From Bacillota bacterium (lineage in GTDB: Bacteria; Bacillota; UBA4882; UBA8346), in contig JAEZJK010000121.1 of assembly GCA_023415835.1 (NCBI GenBank), forward strand, positions 1 through 44,648: a DNA stretch of 44,648 nucleotides, read 5' to 3'. Shown here piece after piece: positions 16,529 to 25,149 of this stretch; position 1 is the stretch's first letter; every line of letters starts with the position of its first letter. Both the position numbers and the translations under genes were made by a program. Below the pieces are notes generated by a model, which was not told where the DNA came from, made no database searches, and saw only the letters and a list, made by a program, of their open reading frames with translations.

Positions 16529-16981
16529 TCACCCCTTATAATCGAGAAAGACGTTCTTTTTTTGATTCGATTCTATTTTACCTGAAGCGCCGTATACCCC
16601 GGCCTCCATCTCTTCCAAAGATAGCAAAGAATTAACCGTAAACTGCGTAATAGCTAAGGAATCTTGAATCAGTTCCAGGTTTAGCCGATTATTTGTTTTT
16701 AATTTTAAGGCGACTTCTTTAATTTCCTTAAGTAAATCGGTAATAGCTCCGGGTAGATCGGTAGTCTTTCCGCTTAAAAAAAATTGCACCTGTGGGGAAC
16801 AGGCGTCATCAATCTTCTTAAACTTATCTGTTAAAGCCTCCTCCTTGAGGACTATTTTTTCTAATAACTCGATCTCATCCTTTAAAACTGCGTCTTTCTT
16901 CTCCAGGCTCAACTGGTGAAGTTCTTTTAAAATAGATAGCCCTTCAACCAGCTTTATTTGTAATTCATTATTGCCGAGCAT
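16529..16981 (-). CDS. flgN: FlgN-type export chaperone
   Basis: A 150-residue helical protein: leucine- and glutamate-rich throughout, with no membrane segment. FlgN keeps FlgK and FlgL unfolded for export. Sequence conservation in this family is low; the assignment rests on length, helical composition (VEGLSILKELHQLSLEKKDAVL, NRLNLELIQDSLAITQFTVN) and its place between flgM and flgK, where Bacillus has yvyG/flgN. ATG 16981 follows GGGAGG by eight bases. Confidence 0.85.
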   Translation of the reverse strand: MLGNNELQIKLVEGLSILKELHQLSLEKKDAVLKDEIELLEKIVLKEEALTDKFKKIDDACSPQVQFFLSGKTTDLPGAITDLLKEIKEVALKLKTNNRLNLELIQDSLAITQFTVNSLLSLEEMEAGVYGASGKIESNQKKNVFLDYKG

Positions 16982-16986
16982 GCGGG

Positions 16987-17289
16987 TTACCTCCCGGTAA
17001 TTTCATCTACCAGGCTCCGGCCGATCATTTTAGCAGCGATCTCACTCCCGGATACCTGATAGTTTCCTTCCTCAATTTGTTTCTTGAGTTCAAGAATCTT
17101 ATCGGCACGAACTCCGGTAGACTTTAGCACCTGTTCCTTAGCGAAGTTTAATTCTTGTGCCCGGCCGGACAAGACTAAACTATCGTTTTTAGTTACTACG
17201 TTAGTGTCTTTCAACATGTCTTTCTTTTTAAGGGAATTAACCCGTTCCAACTGCAAAATATTTTGAACTTGCTTATTGGAGATGATCAT
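16987..17289 (-). CDS. flgM: Anti-sigma-D factor FlgM
   Basis: A 100-residue protein that holds the flagellar sigma factor until the hook is finished. The C-terminal sigma-binding helices are typical: DSLVLSGRAQELNFAKE, VRADKILELKKQIEEGNY and SGSEIAAKMIGRSLVDE. The N-terminus is short and basic, as in the family. ATG 17289 follows a GGGTGAT site. It is five bases upstream of flgN and 31 bases after the YvyF-like gene, so the three are probably cotranscribed. It would control the sigma-D promoter suggested ahead of flagellin. Confidence 0.93.
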   Translation of the reverse strand: MIISNKQVQNILQLERVNSLKKKDMLKDTNVVTKNDSLVLSGRAQELNFAKEQVLKSTGVRADKILELKKQIEEGNYQVSGSEIAAKMIGRSLVDEITGR

Positions 17290-17320
17290 CCATTATCACC
17301 CACTTTCAAAATGTATCTGA

Positions 17321-17740
17321 TTAATCTTTTCGCCGTAAAATATGTTCAAAAGTATGGACTTTTCCGGGTTGAAAATTATTAGCCGGAGCAGCAGCCGGTT
17401 TAATGGCTTTGCCAAAATCAGCCTGCATTTCCCGGACGCAATTTTCGCAAAACCGGCCCGATTTGACGGGCTTACCGCATTTTTCACATGTTAATTCGGA
17501 ACCATCCGACATTTTGATGTAGTCCGCTTCCAGGCGTCCTTCTTTTAAAAATCTGGAGATAACTTTCAACTCAATTCCAGTCGCCTCGCTAACCTCCGCA
17601 GCCGATGAATTGGGGTTCTGAAAAAGGTATTCGCGAATTTTTTCAAAGTCTTCCTGCTCCTGCCGGAGACAATTGTTGCAAACCGCACCGCCGTTGTAAT
17701 TATAAATTTTGCCGCAGCGCTTACAATTTCGTACGTCCAT
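17321..17740 (-). CDS. yvyF: YvyF-like flagellar-operon zinc-ribbon protein (TIGR03826 family)
   Basis: A 139-residue protein with two zinc ribbons flanking a helical segment. N-terminal ribbon CKRCGKIYNYNGGAVCNNC, C-terminal ribbon CEKCGKPVKSGRFCENC, and between them a helix-turn-helix-like stretch (FQNPNSSAAEVSEATGIE). The family lies directly ahead of flgM in Bacillus and many Clostridia and is thought to have a regulatory part in flagellar gene expression, not firmly defined. ATG 17740 follows GGGGAGG by six bases. It is 12 bases after comFC. Confidence 0.88.
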   Translation of the reverse strand: MDVRNCKRCGKIYNYNGGAVCNNCLRQEQEDFEKIREYLFQNPNSSAAEVSEATGIELKVISRFLKEGRLEADYIKMSDGSELTCEKCGKPVKSGRFCENCVREMQADFGKAIKPAAAPANNFQPGKVHTFEHILRRKD

Positions 17741-17752
17741 TATCTGCCTCCC

Positions 17753-18535
17753 CTAATTTTCTAACCAAGTGGTATCTATTACTCCCACCGCTAAAGTCAA
17801 GACTTTAACCGTTATAGCGCCTGATCTCAACAACACTCTGGCCGCTTCCGAGACTGTGGCCCCGGTGGTTAAAATGTCATCAATCAATAAAACGGAGGTC
17901 CCGGATAAAGATTGAGCGTCAATCACGCGAAACGCGTTAGCGATATTGGAAAAACGGTTCTCTTTGCTTAATGAGTTTTGGGATTCGGTTAATTTGTCCC
18001 TGACTATTATATCGTTCTTTAATTTAATTCCAAAATGCCTCTGAATTGGATTAGCTAACAATTCCGCCTGATTATAACCACGGAGCTCCAACTTTTGACG
18101 ATGGATCGGAACTGGAATAATCAAATCAATTTTTTGGTATTCCGGATTAATTTTAATCCATTCTACCATTAACTCTCCTAAAGCTTCTCCCAATTCCGGG
18201 CGGTACCGGTATTTAAGTTCGCTTAGATATTCCCGTAAAGCTCCCTCGTATAGGCCGACCGCTCTAGCTTTAGAAAAATAATATCGATTTCCCTTACATT
18301 GACCGCAGGTATCCTCATCTTCGACTTTCAAACGAAGCGGCCGCCCGCATTTCTGGCAAATCGGAGGAGTTATCAAACTGATTTTCTGGAAACAATTTTT
18401 CCCGATGCCTTGCCGGTAACTTGGTTCTTGGCGACAGATAGGGCATTCCTTAGCGGCAGGATATATAAGTTCAATTAATCCAAATCCAACCTGACAAAAC
18501 CATTTCTTTATCCCTATATAATCCATCGTCATCAT
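17753..18535 (-). CDS. comFC: ComFC-family phosphoribosyltransferase-like protein
   Basis: Amidophosphoribosyltransferase-like protein required for DNA uptake in competent Bacillus; in non-competent bacteria its relatives (GntX) persist with unclear roles. About 260 residues. An N-terminal zinc-finger section has CPIC, CQKCGRPLRL and CGQCKGNRYYF; the C-terminal half has the PRPP-binding loop VLLIDDILTTGAT. IPVPIHRQKLELRGYNQA is the typical family stretch. Several ATGs lie close together (18535, 18532, 18526) with no strong ribosome site, so the start is approximate. Order comFA-comFC-yvyF-flgM matches Bacillus except that comFB is missing. Confidence 0.92.
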   Translation of the reverse strand: MMTMDYIGIKKWFCQVGFGLIELIYPAAKECPICRQEPSYRQGIGKNCFQKISLITPPICQKCGRPLRLKVEDEDTCGQCKGNRYYFSKARAVGLYEGALREYLSELKYRYRPELGEALGELMVEWIKINPEYQKIDLIIPVPIHRQKLELRGYNQAELLANPIQRHFGIKLKNDIIVRDKLTESQNSLSKENRFSNIANAFRVIDAQSLSGTSVLLIDDILTTGATVSEAARVLLRSGAITVKVLTLAVGVIDTTWLEN

Positions 18536-18710
18536 TCCCAAAAAGTTTAATAAGACCCAAGACCTAATTTGAAATTCAATTTATTCCAAAACCCTATAAA
18601 CGCTAGAGTTAATTGACTTTTAGTAAAAATTGACATCCTAAATGTTACAAACTTTTAACCGGATTATGTCAAATCTACTTTGTTAAATTCAATAATTTAA
18701 GCTCGTTTTG

Positions 18711-18743
18711 AAAATAATCGCGAACGATTTAACGCGTTATTTT
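18711..18743 (-). terminator. Imperfect hairpin after comFA, possible terminator
   Basis: Arms AAAATAA-CGCG on both sides (one unpaired base in one arm) around a 10-base loop, followed on the minus strand by AT-rich text. It lies 33 bases after the comFA stop inside the 240-base gap before comFC. No clear poly-U tail, so weak. Confidence 0.35.
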
Positions 18744-18775
18744 AAACGTAATTTTTCAATTTTAACAAAGTGGAA

Positions 18776-20512
18776 TCAATCAAGGTACCCTAAACTCAAG
18801 CCTTCTTCGTTCATTTTGGTAATCCATTGATAACTATCCCGCATCGCTTTGGTAACACTTTTGGCGGTAAAAATCACCCGCGCCGGTTCGCCAAGCCGGC
18901 CCGAGCGACCGGCGATTTGCACCAGGGTCCGGCTGTCAAAAACCGTTTCATTGTCGGCTAGTAGAACTAACACATCCAAATTTGGGATGGTGATTCCTCT
19001 CTCCAACACAGTGGAGGCAATTAAAAAATCTTTAGCGCCGTTGACTAATTCCGCTTTGATCGTATCCCTGTTTCTAACTCGGGAATGAATGATGGCCCCG
19101 CTAATACCCTGCGTATTAGCCCATTTAATTAAATATTCGCCAACTTCATTGATGAGTTTAATGGTTGGTAAAAAGATCAGTCCGCGCCGCTTATTTCTTT
19201 TTACATCTAATAAAAACTGCTTAATGAGGGGTGGTGGTTCCCATCTCGAACTGGGAATTGTTGGAACCCGAAGATCTTGCTTGATTAATTCCGGTATAAT
19301 TAGCGGCTTGCGATGTGGCCGGGCCGGAATAGTGACAAACGGTATCTTCCCGGAACTGGTTTTATTAATTAAGTTTTGGTCGGGTGTTGCCGTCATAATT
19401 ACCATTTTCCCATTAGGTTTAAGGGATCTCTTGACCGCAAAACGCAGCATGGCGCTTCCCTGATAAGGATAGGCGTCGCCTTCATCCAAGATTATTAAAT
19501 CATAATTTTGATAAAACCTTAGGCACTGATGAGTGGTGGCAATGGTCAAAGGAACATCCGGAAACCGGTTCCCGCTGCCGCCAAATAATGCGGTAACCTC
19601 CACCTCCGGAAAGGCCTTTTCAAAACGGGGCAAGAGCTCCTGAACCACGTCCTTTCGAGGGATAGCAACCAAAACCCTGGCCCTTTCACTTAAGGCTCTG
19701 GCGATAATCCCAAAACTGACTTCGGTCTTGCCGGCCCCGCATACCGCCCAGACTAAAAATTCATTGCTGTTTTGTTCCCAAAATATCTCTAGCTGTTGTG
19801 AAGCCCGAAACTGGGGTGGTGTTAGTTGAAAATTTAATACCGGTTTTATTTTTTCCTTAAATCCCAACTTATCTAGGTTAGGGGCTGAATAAAGCGGGGT
19901 GCAACTCTTTGCCAATCCCATGTTCTGGCAATTGGAACAAGTTAGGCAATGAGGATTGCCGCAAAAGAAACAACTGTCTTCATTGATTTCTTTGGTTGAA
20001 CCGCAACGCCGGCAATAGGTCAACCCGATTCGGTCATAGGAGACAGCGGCCTCTCTATGAATGTTTCCTTCACAATATAAATATTGGAGCCAGTCTTCGG
20101 CGTCCCAAGGCAGATCATGCCCGTAGTTTCTTAAGAGTTCCGGAATTTCCGACAGTAATAGGGATCTGCCCTTAAAAGTGCTTTCCAAATCCGGAGGTTC
20201 AAATCCGTCTGCCTTAATATCGTTAAGCAATAAGGAGTCGGAACTAAAACGAACCTGCGGAGAAAGTTCTTTAAGTATTTGAATGGCCCGTTTTAGAAAA
20301 AATTTAGTCGTGATATGCTTTGAATCTAATGAGAGCTTCTGAAGGGCGGTTTCGATAATCCATAACGGCTGTGGCGGTCGGAGTAGGCAGATGGTATGAA
20401 AACCTTTCGCTTCGAGTAAACAAGCGTCGATCCGCGGGTTACTGGTTAGATCCAGTCTGGATTGACCGTCAGTTCCCGTTGCCAAATACAAAAAATATTG
20501 CGGAGATAGCAT
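18776..20512 (-). CDS. comFA: ComFA-like DEAD-box DNA helicase/translocase
   Basis: ATP-driven helicase-like protein needed for single-stranded DNA uptake in competent Gram-positives. 578 residues, longer than Bacillus ComFA because of an N-terminal domain of about 140 residues seen in Clostridial forms. A four-cysteine-pair zinc section follows (CRRCGS, CFFCGN, CLTCSNC). The helicase core has Walker A CGAGKTE, motif II DEGD (usually DEVD in the family), motif III TATP and motif VI QIAGRSGR. ATG 20512 follows GAGGGTG and lies four bases from the recD2 stop, so translation is probably coupled. No comE/comG genes are in the window, so competence is not proven. Confidence 0.9.
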   Translation of the reverse strand: MLSPQYFLYLATGTDGQSRLDLTSNPRIDACLLEAKGFHTICLLRPPQPLWIIETALQKLSLDSKHITTKFFLKRAIQILKELSPQVRFSSDSLLLNDIKADGFEPPDLESTFKGRSLLLSEIPELLRNYGHDLPWDAEDWLQYLYCEGNIHREAAVSYDRIGLTYCRRCGSTKEINEDSCFFCGNPHCLTCSNCQNMGLAKSCTPLYSAPNLDKLGFKEKIKPVLNFQLTPPQFRASQQLEIFWEQNSNEFLVWAVCGAGKTEVSFGIIARALSERARVLVAIPRKDVVQELLPRFEKAFPEVEVTALFGGSGNRFPDVPLTIATTHQCLRFYQNYDLIILDEGDAYPYQGSAMLRFAVKRSLKPNGKMVIMTATPDQNLINKTSSGKIPFVTIPARPHRKPLIIPELIKQDLRVPTIPSSRWEPPPLIKQFLLDVKRNKRRGLIFLPTIKLINEVGEYLIKWANTQGISGAIIHSRVRNRDTIKAELVNGAKDFLIASTVLERGITIPNLDVLVLLADNETVFDSRTLVQIAGRSGRLGEPARVIFTAKSVTKAMRDSYQWITKMNEEGLSLGYLD

Positions 20513-20515
20513 CTT

Positions 20516-22699
20516 TCACCCTCTTCCGCCAATCGCCCCCTTAATTCGTTGTTGCAATAATGAATTCCTTTCCTCGATCCGGTTGTTCTTTACGGCGATG
20601 GCAATCGCTTTTTTGGTACCGATGATAACAACCATTTTCTTGGCCCTGGTTACCGCAGTATATAACAAATTACGTTGCAACATCAAAAAATGTTGAGTGG
20701 TAACCGGCATTATTACTACCGGATATTCATTTCCCTGGCTCTTATGTACTGAGATTGCATAGGATAGGACCAATTGATCCAACTCTTCTGATTCATAGCC
20801 GATTAAACGTTCCCCGTCAACATCCTGATAGGCGACGGTCAGGGTGCGCTCTTCAAGGTCAATCTCTCTAACCCTTCCGATATCGCCGTTGAAGACCAAC
20901 TTCTGGTAATCGTTTTTAAGCTGCATCACCTTATCACCGACACGAAAAACATTAGCGCCGAATCGAAGTTCGCCTTTATCAGCTTGGAGAGGGTTTAAAG
21001 CCGCTTGGAGATTAAGGTTGAGATTTTCTACTCCGGTTATGGTCCGGCGCATCGGGGTCAAAACTTGAATGTCTTCCAAGGGATCACATTGCAAATAACC
21101 GGAAATTCGGCTTTTAATTAGATCAGTAATGGTGTGGACAATTTCCTCCGGTTCTTCCTTTGGAATAAAGAAAAAATCTTTAGAAGTTGATAGATAGGGA
21201 AAGTCTCCGTGGTTAATTTTATGAGCGTTGGAAACAATCAAGCTCTCCCCGGCTTGGCGAAAGATAACATCCAAACGGACCGTAGGAATACTTTGTGATT
21301 GAATTAAGTCCCGCAATACCGAGCCGGGCCCGACCGACGGCAACTGGTCAACATCCCCCACCATAATCAGCCTGGTGCCAGGGGTGATCGCTTTTAATAA
21401 ATTATAGAAAAGCAGTAAATCAACCATTGAAAATTCATCGATAATTAAGACTTCAGCGGATAACGGCTCTTTTTCATTATGTTGAAATCTGCCGCCATTC
21501 TTGGATTCATTGCCATATCCCAATAAACGGTGAATAGTCTTGGCCTCTTGCCCGGTAGTTTCGGCCAAACGCTTAGCGGCGCGGCCGGTAGGCGCAGCTA
21601 ATAATACCGGCATTTGGGCTTTATTGAAAAGCTCGATGATGGCCTTGATAATAGTCGTTTTACCGGTTCCGGGGCCTCCGGTAATCACCATTATGCCATA
21701 TTTTAAGGAGTTAATTACCGCTTCCGTCTGTTTAGGCGCAAGGGTGATTTGATTTTTAACCGAAAAATCTTTTAGCGCCGCTTCCGGGTTAACTGAAATC
21801 CGTTTTAATTCAATCCCTAGTAAATTTCCGATTTTAGCGGCAGCTCCAACTTCACTGTAATAAAACGGGGCCGAGTAAAGCGCTGTAAACTCGGAAACGT
21901 TTTCTCTAAACACTTCCTTTTGCAGGATGAGTTCTTCAACTTCAGCCGCTAATTGAAGTTCATTGACGCCCAATTCTTGACCGGCTTTGGTTAGAAAATC
22001 CTTTTCGATAGCAAAAACATGCCCCTCGCCGCTTACCTCGTTTAACAAATACCGGATTCCGGCGCGGATCCGGTAAGGCGAGTCCGTTTGAATACCTAGT
22101 TTCCCGGCTATTTGATCGGCGATTTTAAACCCGATTCCGAAGACATCGTCGGCCAAGCGGTACGGGTTTTCGGAAACTACATTAACGGCTTCGTTGCCGT
22201 AAACGCGAAATATCTTTAAAGCATAAGCCGGACTGATCCCTACTCCCTGTAAGAAGACCATGATTCGTTGAATGGCGGCGTGCTCTTCCAAACTGGCGGC
22301 GACCTTTAGGGCTTTTTTAACGCTAATCCCCGGAATCTCCGCTAGACGTTCCGGATTGTTTTGAATGATCTCCAAGGACTCAAGGCCAAATTTACGGACG
22401 ATTTTTTGGGCGGTAACCGTTCCGATCCCTTTAATCAAACCGCTGGCCAAAAAACGCTCGATACCGGGTAAGGTTTTGGGGATCCGCCTTTCCCATTCTT
22501 CAACTTGAAACTGCTCGCCATATTCCTTATGCTGGATCCATTCTCCCTTGAGAAGTAAGGTTTCTCCGGGATATAAAGGCGGCAGGTTTCCCACCACGGT
22601 TGCCGGTTTTCCGGAACGGGACTTAATCTTGGCTACAGTGTAATAGTTGTCCTGATTATAAAAGATGATCTGCTCGATTGTCCCTTCAAACTCAGTCAT
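20516..22699 (-). CDS. recD2: RecD2 ATP-dependent 5'-3' DNA helicase
   Basis: SF1B helicase of the RecD2/YrrC type, acting in DNA repair and replication-fork protection without RecBC. 727 residues. The N-terminal OB-like region and helix-hairpin-helix section (GIGTVTAQKIVRKFG, IPGISVKKALKV, GIGFKIADQIAGKLG) precede Walker A GGPGTGKTT, motif II IIDEFSM, QLPSVGPGSVL and the terminal VTRAKKMVVIIG. The ATG at 22699 overlaps the upstream stop as ATGA and is preferred to the GTG at 22711. It is translationally linked to the Gx transporter gene upstream and to comFA downstream. Confidence 0.94.
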   Translation of the reverse strand: MTEFEGTIEQIIFYNQDNYYTVAKIKSRSGKPATVVGNLPPLYPGETLLLKGEWIQHKEYGEQFQVEEWERRIPKTLPGIERFLASGLIKGIGTVTAQKIVRKFGLESLEIIQNNPERLAEIPGISVKKALKVAASLEEHAAIQRIMVFLQGVGISPAYALKIFRVYGNEAVNVVSENPYRLADDVFGIGFKIADQIAGKLGIQTDSPYRIRAGIRYLLNEVSGEGHVFAIEKDFLTKAGQELGVNELQLAAEVEELILQKEVFRENVSEFTALYSAPFYYSEVGAAAKIGNLLGIELKRISVNPEAALKDFSVKNQITLAPKQTEAVINSLKYGIMVITGGPGTGKTTIIKAIIELFNKAQMPVLLAAPTGRAAKRLAETTGQEAKTIHRLLGYGNESKNGGRFQHNEKEPLSAEVLIIDEFSMVDLLLFYNLLKAITPGTRLIMVGDVDQLPSVGPGSVLRDLIQSQSIPTVRLDVIFRQAGESLIVSNAHKINHGDFPYLSTSKDFFFIPKEEPEEIVHTITDLIKSRISGYLQCDPLEDIQVLTPMRRTITGVENLNLNLQAALNPLQADKGELRFGANVFRVGDKVMQLKNDYQKLVFNGDIGRVREIDLEERTLTVAYQDVDGERLIGYESEELDQLVLSYAISVHKSQGNEYPVVIMPVTTQHFLMLQRNLLYTAVTRAKKMVVIIGTKKAIAIAVKNNRIEERNSLLQQRIKGAIGGRG

Positions 22700-23223
22700 A
22701 TATTCCGCCACTCCCGAGCGACGGTCGGAAAAATTCGTTCAACCACCCAACCGGTGATCATCCCCGCCGGAATAGCCAGCAACATTAACCCCGGTAGGAG
22801 GTATAATACTGAGATTCCTGGAAAAAGGCCGGGAAGCAGCGATAAAACCAACAACTGCCCCAGATTATGCCCTACAGCCCCAATAATGCTCAACCCAATT
22901 AGGCTAAGCTTATCTCCCAATGCTAAACGGGATATTTTCATCAACAGCATACTTAAAACAGCTCCGCCAAGACTCAAGGGAAAAACCGGCGTGGCGAGCG
23001 TCCCGGTCAAGGCCCCTAAAATTAAAGTTCTTAAAATTGAGAGCGTCATGGCAGTTTTAAAATTTTCCAGGAGTAAAATGATTAAAAATACTATATTCGC
23101 CAAACCGATTCTGGCCCCGGGTATCGGTAGAATCGTCCATGGCAAAAATAAATTTTCCATGGCGTTTAGGACGATTCCCAAAGCCATTAAAACGCTTAGC
23201 ATCACGATTCTTTTAGTTGACAT
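22696..23223 (-). CDS. Gx transporter family membrane protein (heptaprenyl diphosphate synthase component I-like)
   Basis: A 175-residue polytopic membrane protein with about five hydrophobic segments. The family hallmark, glycine-rich helices such as PIPGARIGLANIVFLIILLL and GAVGHNLGQLLVL, is present; these proteins are related to ECF substrate-binding components and are often next to quinone/FMN or prenyl genes, none of which are here. Substrate unknown. ATG 23223 follows TTTGGAGAG. Its stop overlaps the recD2 start as ATGA. Confidence 0.88.
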   Translation of the reverse strand: MSTKRIVMLSVLMALGIVLNAMENLFLPWTILPIPGARIGLANIVFLIILLLENFKTAMTLSILRTLILGALTGTLATPVFPLSLGGAVLSMLLMKISRLALGDKLSLIGLSIIGAVGHNLGQLLVLSLLPGLFPGISVLYLLPGLMLLAIPAGMITGWVVERIFPTVAREWRNI

Positions 23224-23260
23224 TCACGTCTCTCCAAAGAAAAAATAGGGTTAGACTGGA

Positions 23261-23447
23261 AAGGCATGAGGCAAAAGGCATAAGGCAAGAGTGGGTTTTC
23301 CTAGGTTTTCCTAGCTCTCTCTAGCTTTACCCAGCTTTACCGCCTATTTTCATCCTTTCGATTGCTCCGGCGGGCCGGTATCTATACTTTGCCATGGCGC
23401 CGCCAGAAAAAGCGAGGGGCCTATTCCCTCTTGCCTCTTGCCTTTTT
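23261..23447. repeat. Heptad inverted-repeat element H (between rex and Gx transporter)
   Basis: Left array 23261-23293: AAGGCAT, GAGGCAA, AAGGCAT, AAGGCAA, GAG. Right array 23418-23447: GGCCTATTCCCTC, TTGCCTC, TTGCCTT. The core of about 120 bases has TTTTCCTAG repeats (23297-23314) but no gene. The right array abuts the rex stop codon, the left one precedes the Gx transporter's ribosome site by about 25 bases. Confidence 0.75.
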
Positions 23448-24074
23448 TCAAGTATAATAAGCCAGGCTTTGCAACTCAAGGGTCACATCGGAAGTATGAA
23501 GCTTAACTCCGGGAGGGACTTTAATCGACGCCGGAACAAAGTTTAAAAATGATTTAACCCCGTTTTTAACGCAAAGATCGACCACATCTTGGACATTAAC
23601 CGCCGGAAAAGTCAAGATCATCAGTTTAATCTGAAACTCGACGATTTTTTTTTCTAACTCATCCATCGGGAAGACCTCGACTTCAGCGATTTTCCGGCCG
23701 ATTTTTTTATCATCGGTATCAAAGAGCGCGACAATTTGTAAAGGCCGGTGTACCGGGCTCTTTTGATGATATCTTACCAAAGCGGCGCCTAGATTACCCA
23801 CACCGATCAAACCCACGCTAAGCTCCTGGTTCAATTTGAGGATCCGCCGGAATTCATCGCGGAGTGAGGCGGTTTGATAGCCCACTCCTTGTTTACCGAA
23901 GACCCCGAAATAAGAAAGGTCTTTTCGGACTTGGCCGGCCGAAGTTCCAACCATTTTGGCCAATTGTTCCGATGAGATAATCGGTAACTCGCTATGGTCG
24001 ATTATTTCGAGCGCCCGCAAGTAAAGGGGTAGCCGCCGTATAACCACATCAGGCACTTTTCGTTCCCGGTCCAT
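23448..24074 (-). CDS. rex: Redox-sensing transcriptional repressor Rex
   Basis: NADH/NAD+ responsive repressor of fermentation and respiration genes. 208 residues: N-terminal winged helix (VVIRRLPLYLRALEI, SSEQLAKMVGTSAGQVRKDLS, FGVFGKQGVGY) and Rossmann domain with GVGNLGAALVRY and FDTDDKKIG. ATG 24074 is chosen because AGAAGGTG lies seven bases upstream; the TTG at 24092 would place that site inside the gene. No clear Rex operator was found ahead of the hydrogenase operon or of rex itself, so targets in this window remain undefined. Confidence 0.95.
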   Translation of the reverse strand: MDRERKVPDVVIRRLPLYLRALEIIDHSELPIISSEQLAKMVGTSAGQVRKDLSYFGVFGKQGVGYQTASLRDEFRRILKLNQELSVGLIGVGNLGAALVRYHQKSPVHRPLQIVALFDTDDKKIGRKIAEVEVFPMDELEKKIVEFQIKLMILTFPAVNVQDVVDLCVKNGVKSFLNFVPASIKVPPGVKLHTSDVTLELQSLAYYT

Positions 24075-24172
24075 CGGTAACACCTTCTTCAATTATTGTT
24101 TGACATATTTTTCGACATTACCGCTTGCTTTTCCTCTTTACTGAGGTTCCTTGCTTAAGCTTTTAATCTCAC

Positions 24173-24194
24173 CCGCATAGCGGGCGGTTTTTTA
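24173..24194 (+). terminator. Plus-strand terminator-like hairpin of unclear owner
   Basis: CCCGC-ATA-GCGGG followed by CGGTTTTTT on the plus strand. No plus-strand gene precedes it; the rex gene starts at 24074 on the other strand. It could end an unseen short antisense transcript or be chance. Confidence 0.35.
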
Positions 24195-24230
24195 GGTGTT
24201 TAACCTGATACTCGCTGAAGCATAACGAAA

Positions 24231-24254
24231 GGCCATGAACTTACATTCACGGCC
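24231..24254 (-). terminator. Terminator-like hairpin after the 105-residue orphan gene
   Basis: GGCCGTGAA-TGTAAG-TTCATGGCC on the minus strand, a 9-bp stem with one G-U/mismatch, followed by TTTCGTT. It starts 9 bases after the stop codon of the upstream gene. Confidence 0.6.
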
Positions 24255-24262
24255 TTTTCCAA

Positions 24263-24580
24263 TTACCTTTGATCCTCGATCCCAAACTCCCGCCATAATT
24301 CCCGCGGAATCTCGATCTTAACCAACTTCCGGATCTCGGAGACTAACTTGTTCAGTTCTTCAATCGTCTCTTCGAGGCGGGTGGTCTTTTCCTTGAGTTT
24401 GGCCTTGAGCACTTCCTGATCCTTATCGAATTCGATCGCCTGATCGTACAGGCTGGTCAACCGGGTTACTTTTTCAGCGGTCACGCCCCGCGTGGCCATT
24501 CGTTCGGTGTTTAACTTCATTCCGTTCATCAATAACCTGGCGACGGCCAAACGCGCTTCCAATGATTGTCCTTGCACCAT
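24263..24580 (-). CDS. Hypothetical coiled-coil protein
   Basis: A 105-residue charged helical protein not recognised as any family. The N-terminal half (EARLAVARLLMNGMKLN) is followed by a long Glu/Lys heptad region (VLKAKLKEKTTRLEETIEELNKLVSEIRKL) that should form a coiled coil. No membrane or signal segment. A textbook AAGGAGG lies seven bases before the ATG at 24580, and a hairpin terminator follows, so it looks like a functional single-gene unit. It borders the accessory patch with the 21-bp repeat array and Cas4 remnant. Confidence 0.8.
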   Translation of the reverse strand: MVQGQSLEARLAVARLLMNGMKLNTERMATRGVTAEKVTRLTSLYDQAIEFDKDQEVLKAKLKEKTTRLEETIEELNKLVSEIRKLVKIEIPRELWREFGIEDQR

Positions 24581-24954
24581 TGTTATTCCTCCTTGGTTAT
24601 TAGATTTTGTCGGTATTTTAGTATCAATATCATTGCGTTGTCATCCAAATAAAAGAAAAATTGATATTGTTTACCAACATTATCCACAATATAACATAAT
24701 TTAAGTTATAATTCAATAATTTTTTTGTAATAATCTGTTAATTATGGCAACAGCTTAATTTGTTGTTAATTGCAAACAGATGAATGAAACGTATAACGTG
24801 AGGGTATTTAGGGCTGATTATGATTAATTGGCATTCGTATTTAATTGGCCATAGAGAATGTGGTTATTTTGGGAGCGGACGGGGTAGGTTATCCCCCAAG
24901 AAAGAATCTGATAATCAATAACTTTCTCATTTTTATTATATATTAGGTAATTCT
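24581..24954. other. AT-rich intergenic region with one DnaA-box match
   Basis: About 370 bases with no gene. It holds the promoter region of the orphan coiled-coil gene and one perfect DnaA box on the plus strand, TTATCCACA (24680-24688), within very AT-rich sequence. A single box is not enough to call an origin, though the adjacent 21-bp repeat array makes it worth noting. Confidence 0.4.
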
Positions 24955-25121
24955 TGCTATGAAGGGAATCATTCCTTTTAAGAATAAGTTCGTTTTTGCA
25001 ATAAATGAGAACGTTCCTTTTATAAATGAGATCATTCTTTTAAGTAATGAGGTTCTTCTTTAAAGGAATCAGTTCATTCTTGCAAGAATAAGATTGTTTT
25101 TCTAAGGAATGAACATATTCT
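24955..25121. repeat. Tandem array of eight 21-bp imperfect palindromes
   Basis: Eight head-to-tail units of 21 bp (the last is 20 bp) start at 24955, 24976, 24997, 25018, 25039, 25060, 25081 and 25102, with degenerate units on both sides. The shared core is AAGRAATGAGWTCATTCTT, itself nearly palindromic. Units 1, 3, 7 and the one after 8 begin TGC, the others TTT/TTA. 21 bp is two helical turns, so every unit faces the same side of the DNA. It is not a CRISPR array, as there are no unique spacers. Likely a multi-site protein-binding array (iteron, operator or centromere-like). Confidence 0.8.
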
Positions 25122-25149
25122 TGCAATAGATGGCTATTTTATCTTTTTT

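Noticed and set aside
24955..25121. CRISPR array, suggested by regular repeats near a Cas4-like fragment
   Set aside because: Units are contiguous 21-mers without unique spacers and are strongly diverged, unlike CRISPR repeats.
24580..25121. Replication origin (DnaA box plus iteron-like repeats plus AT-rich DNA)
   Set aside because: Only one DnaA box and no rep, dnaA or dnaN gene nearby; kept only as a hypothesis for the array.
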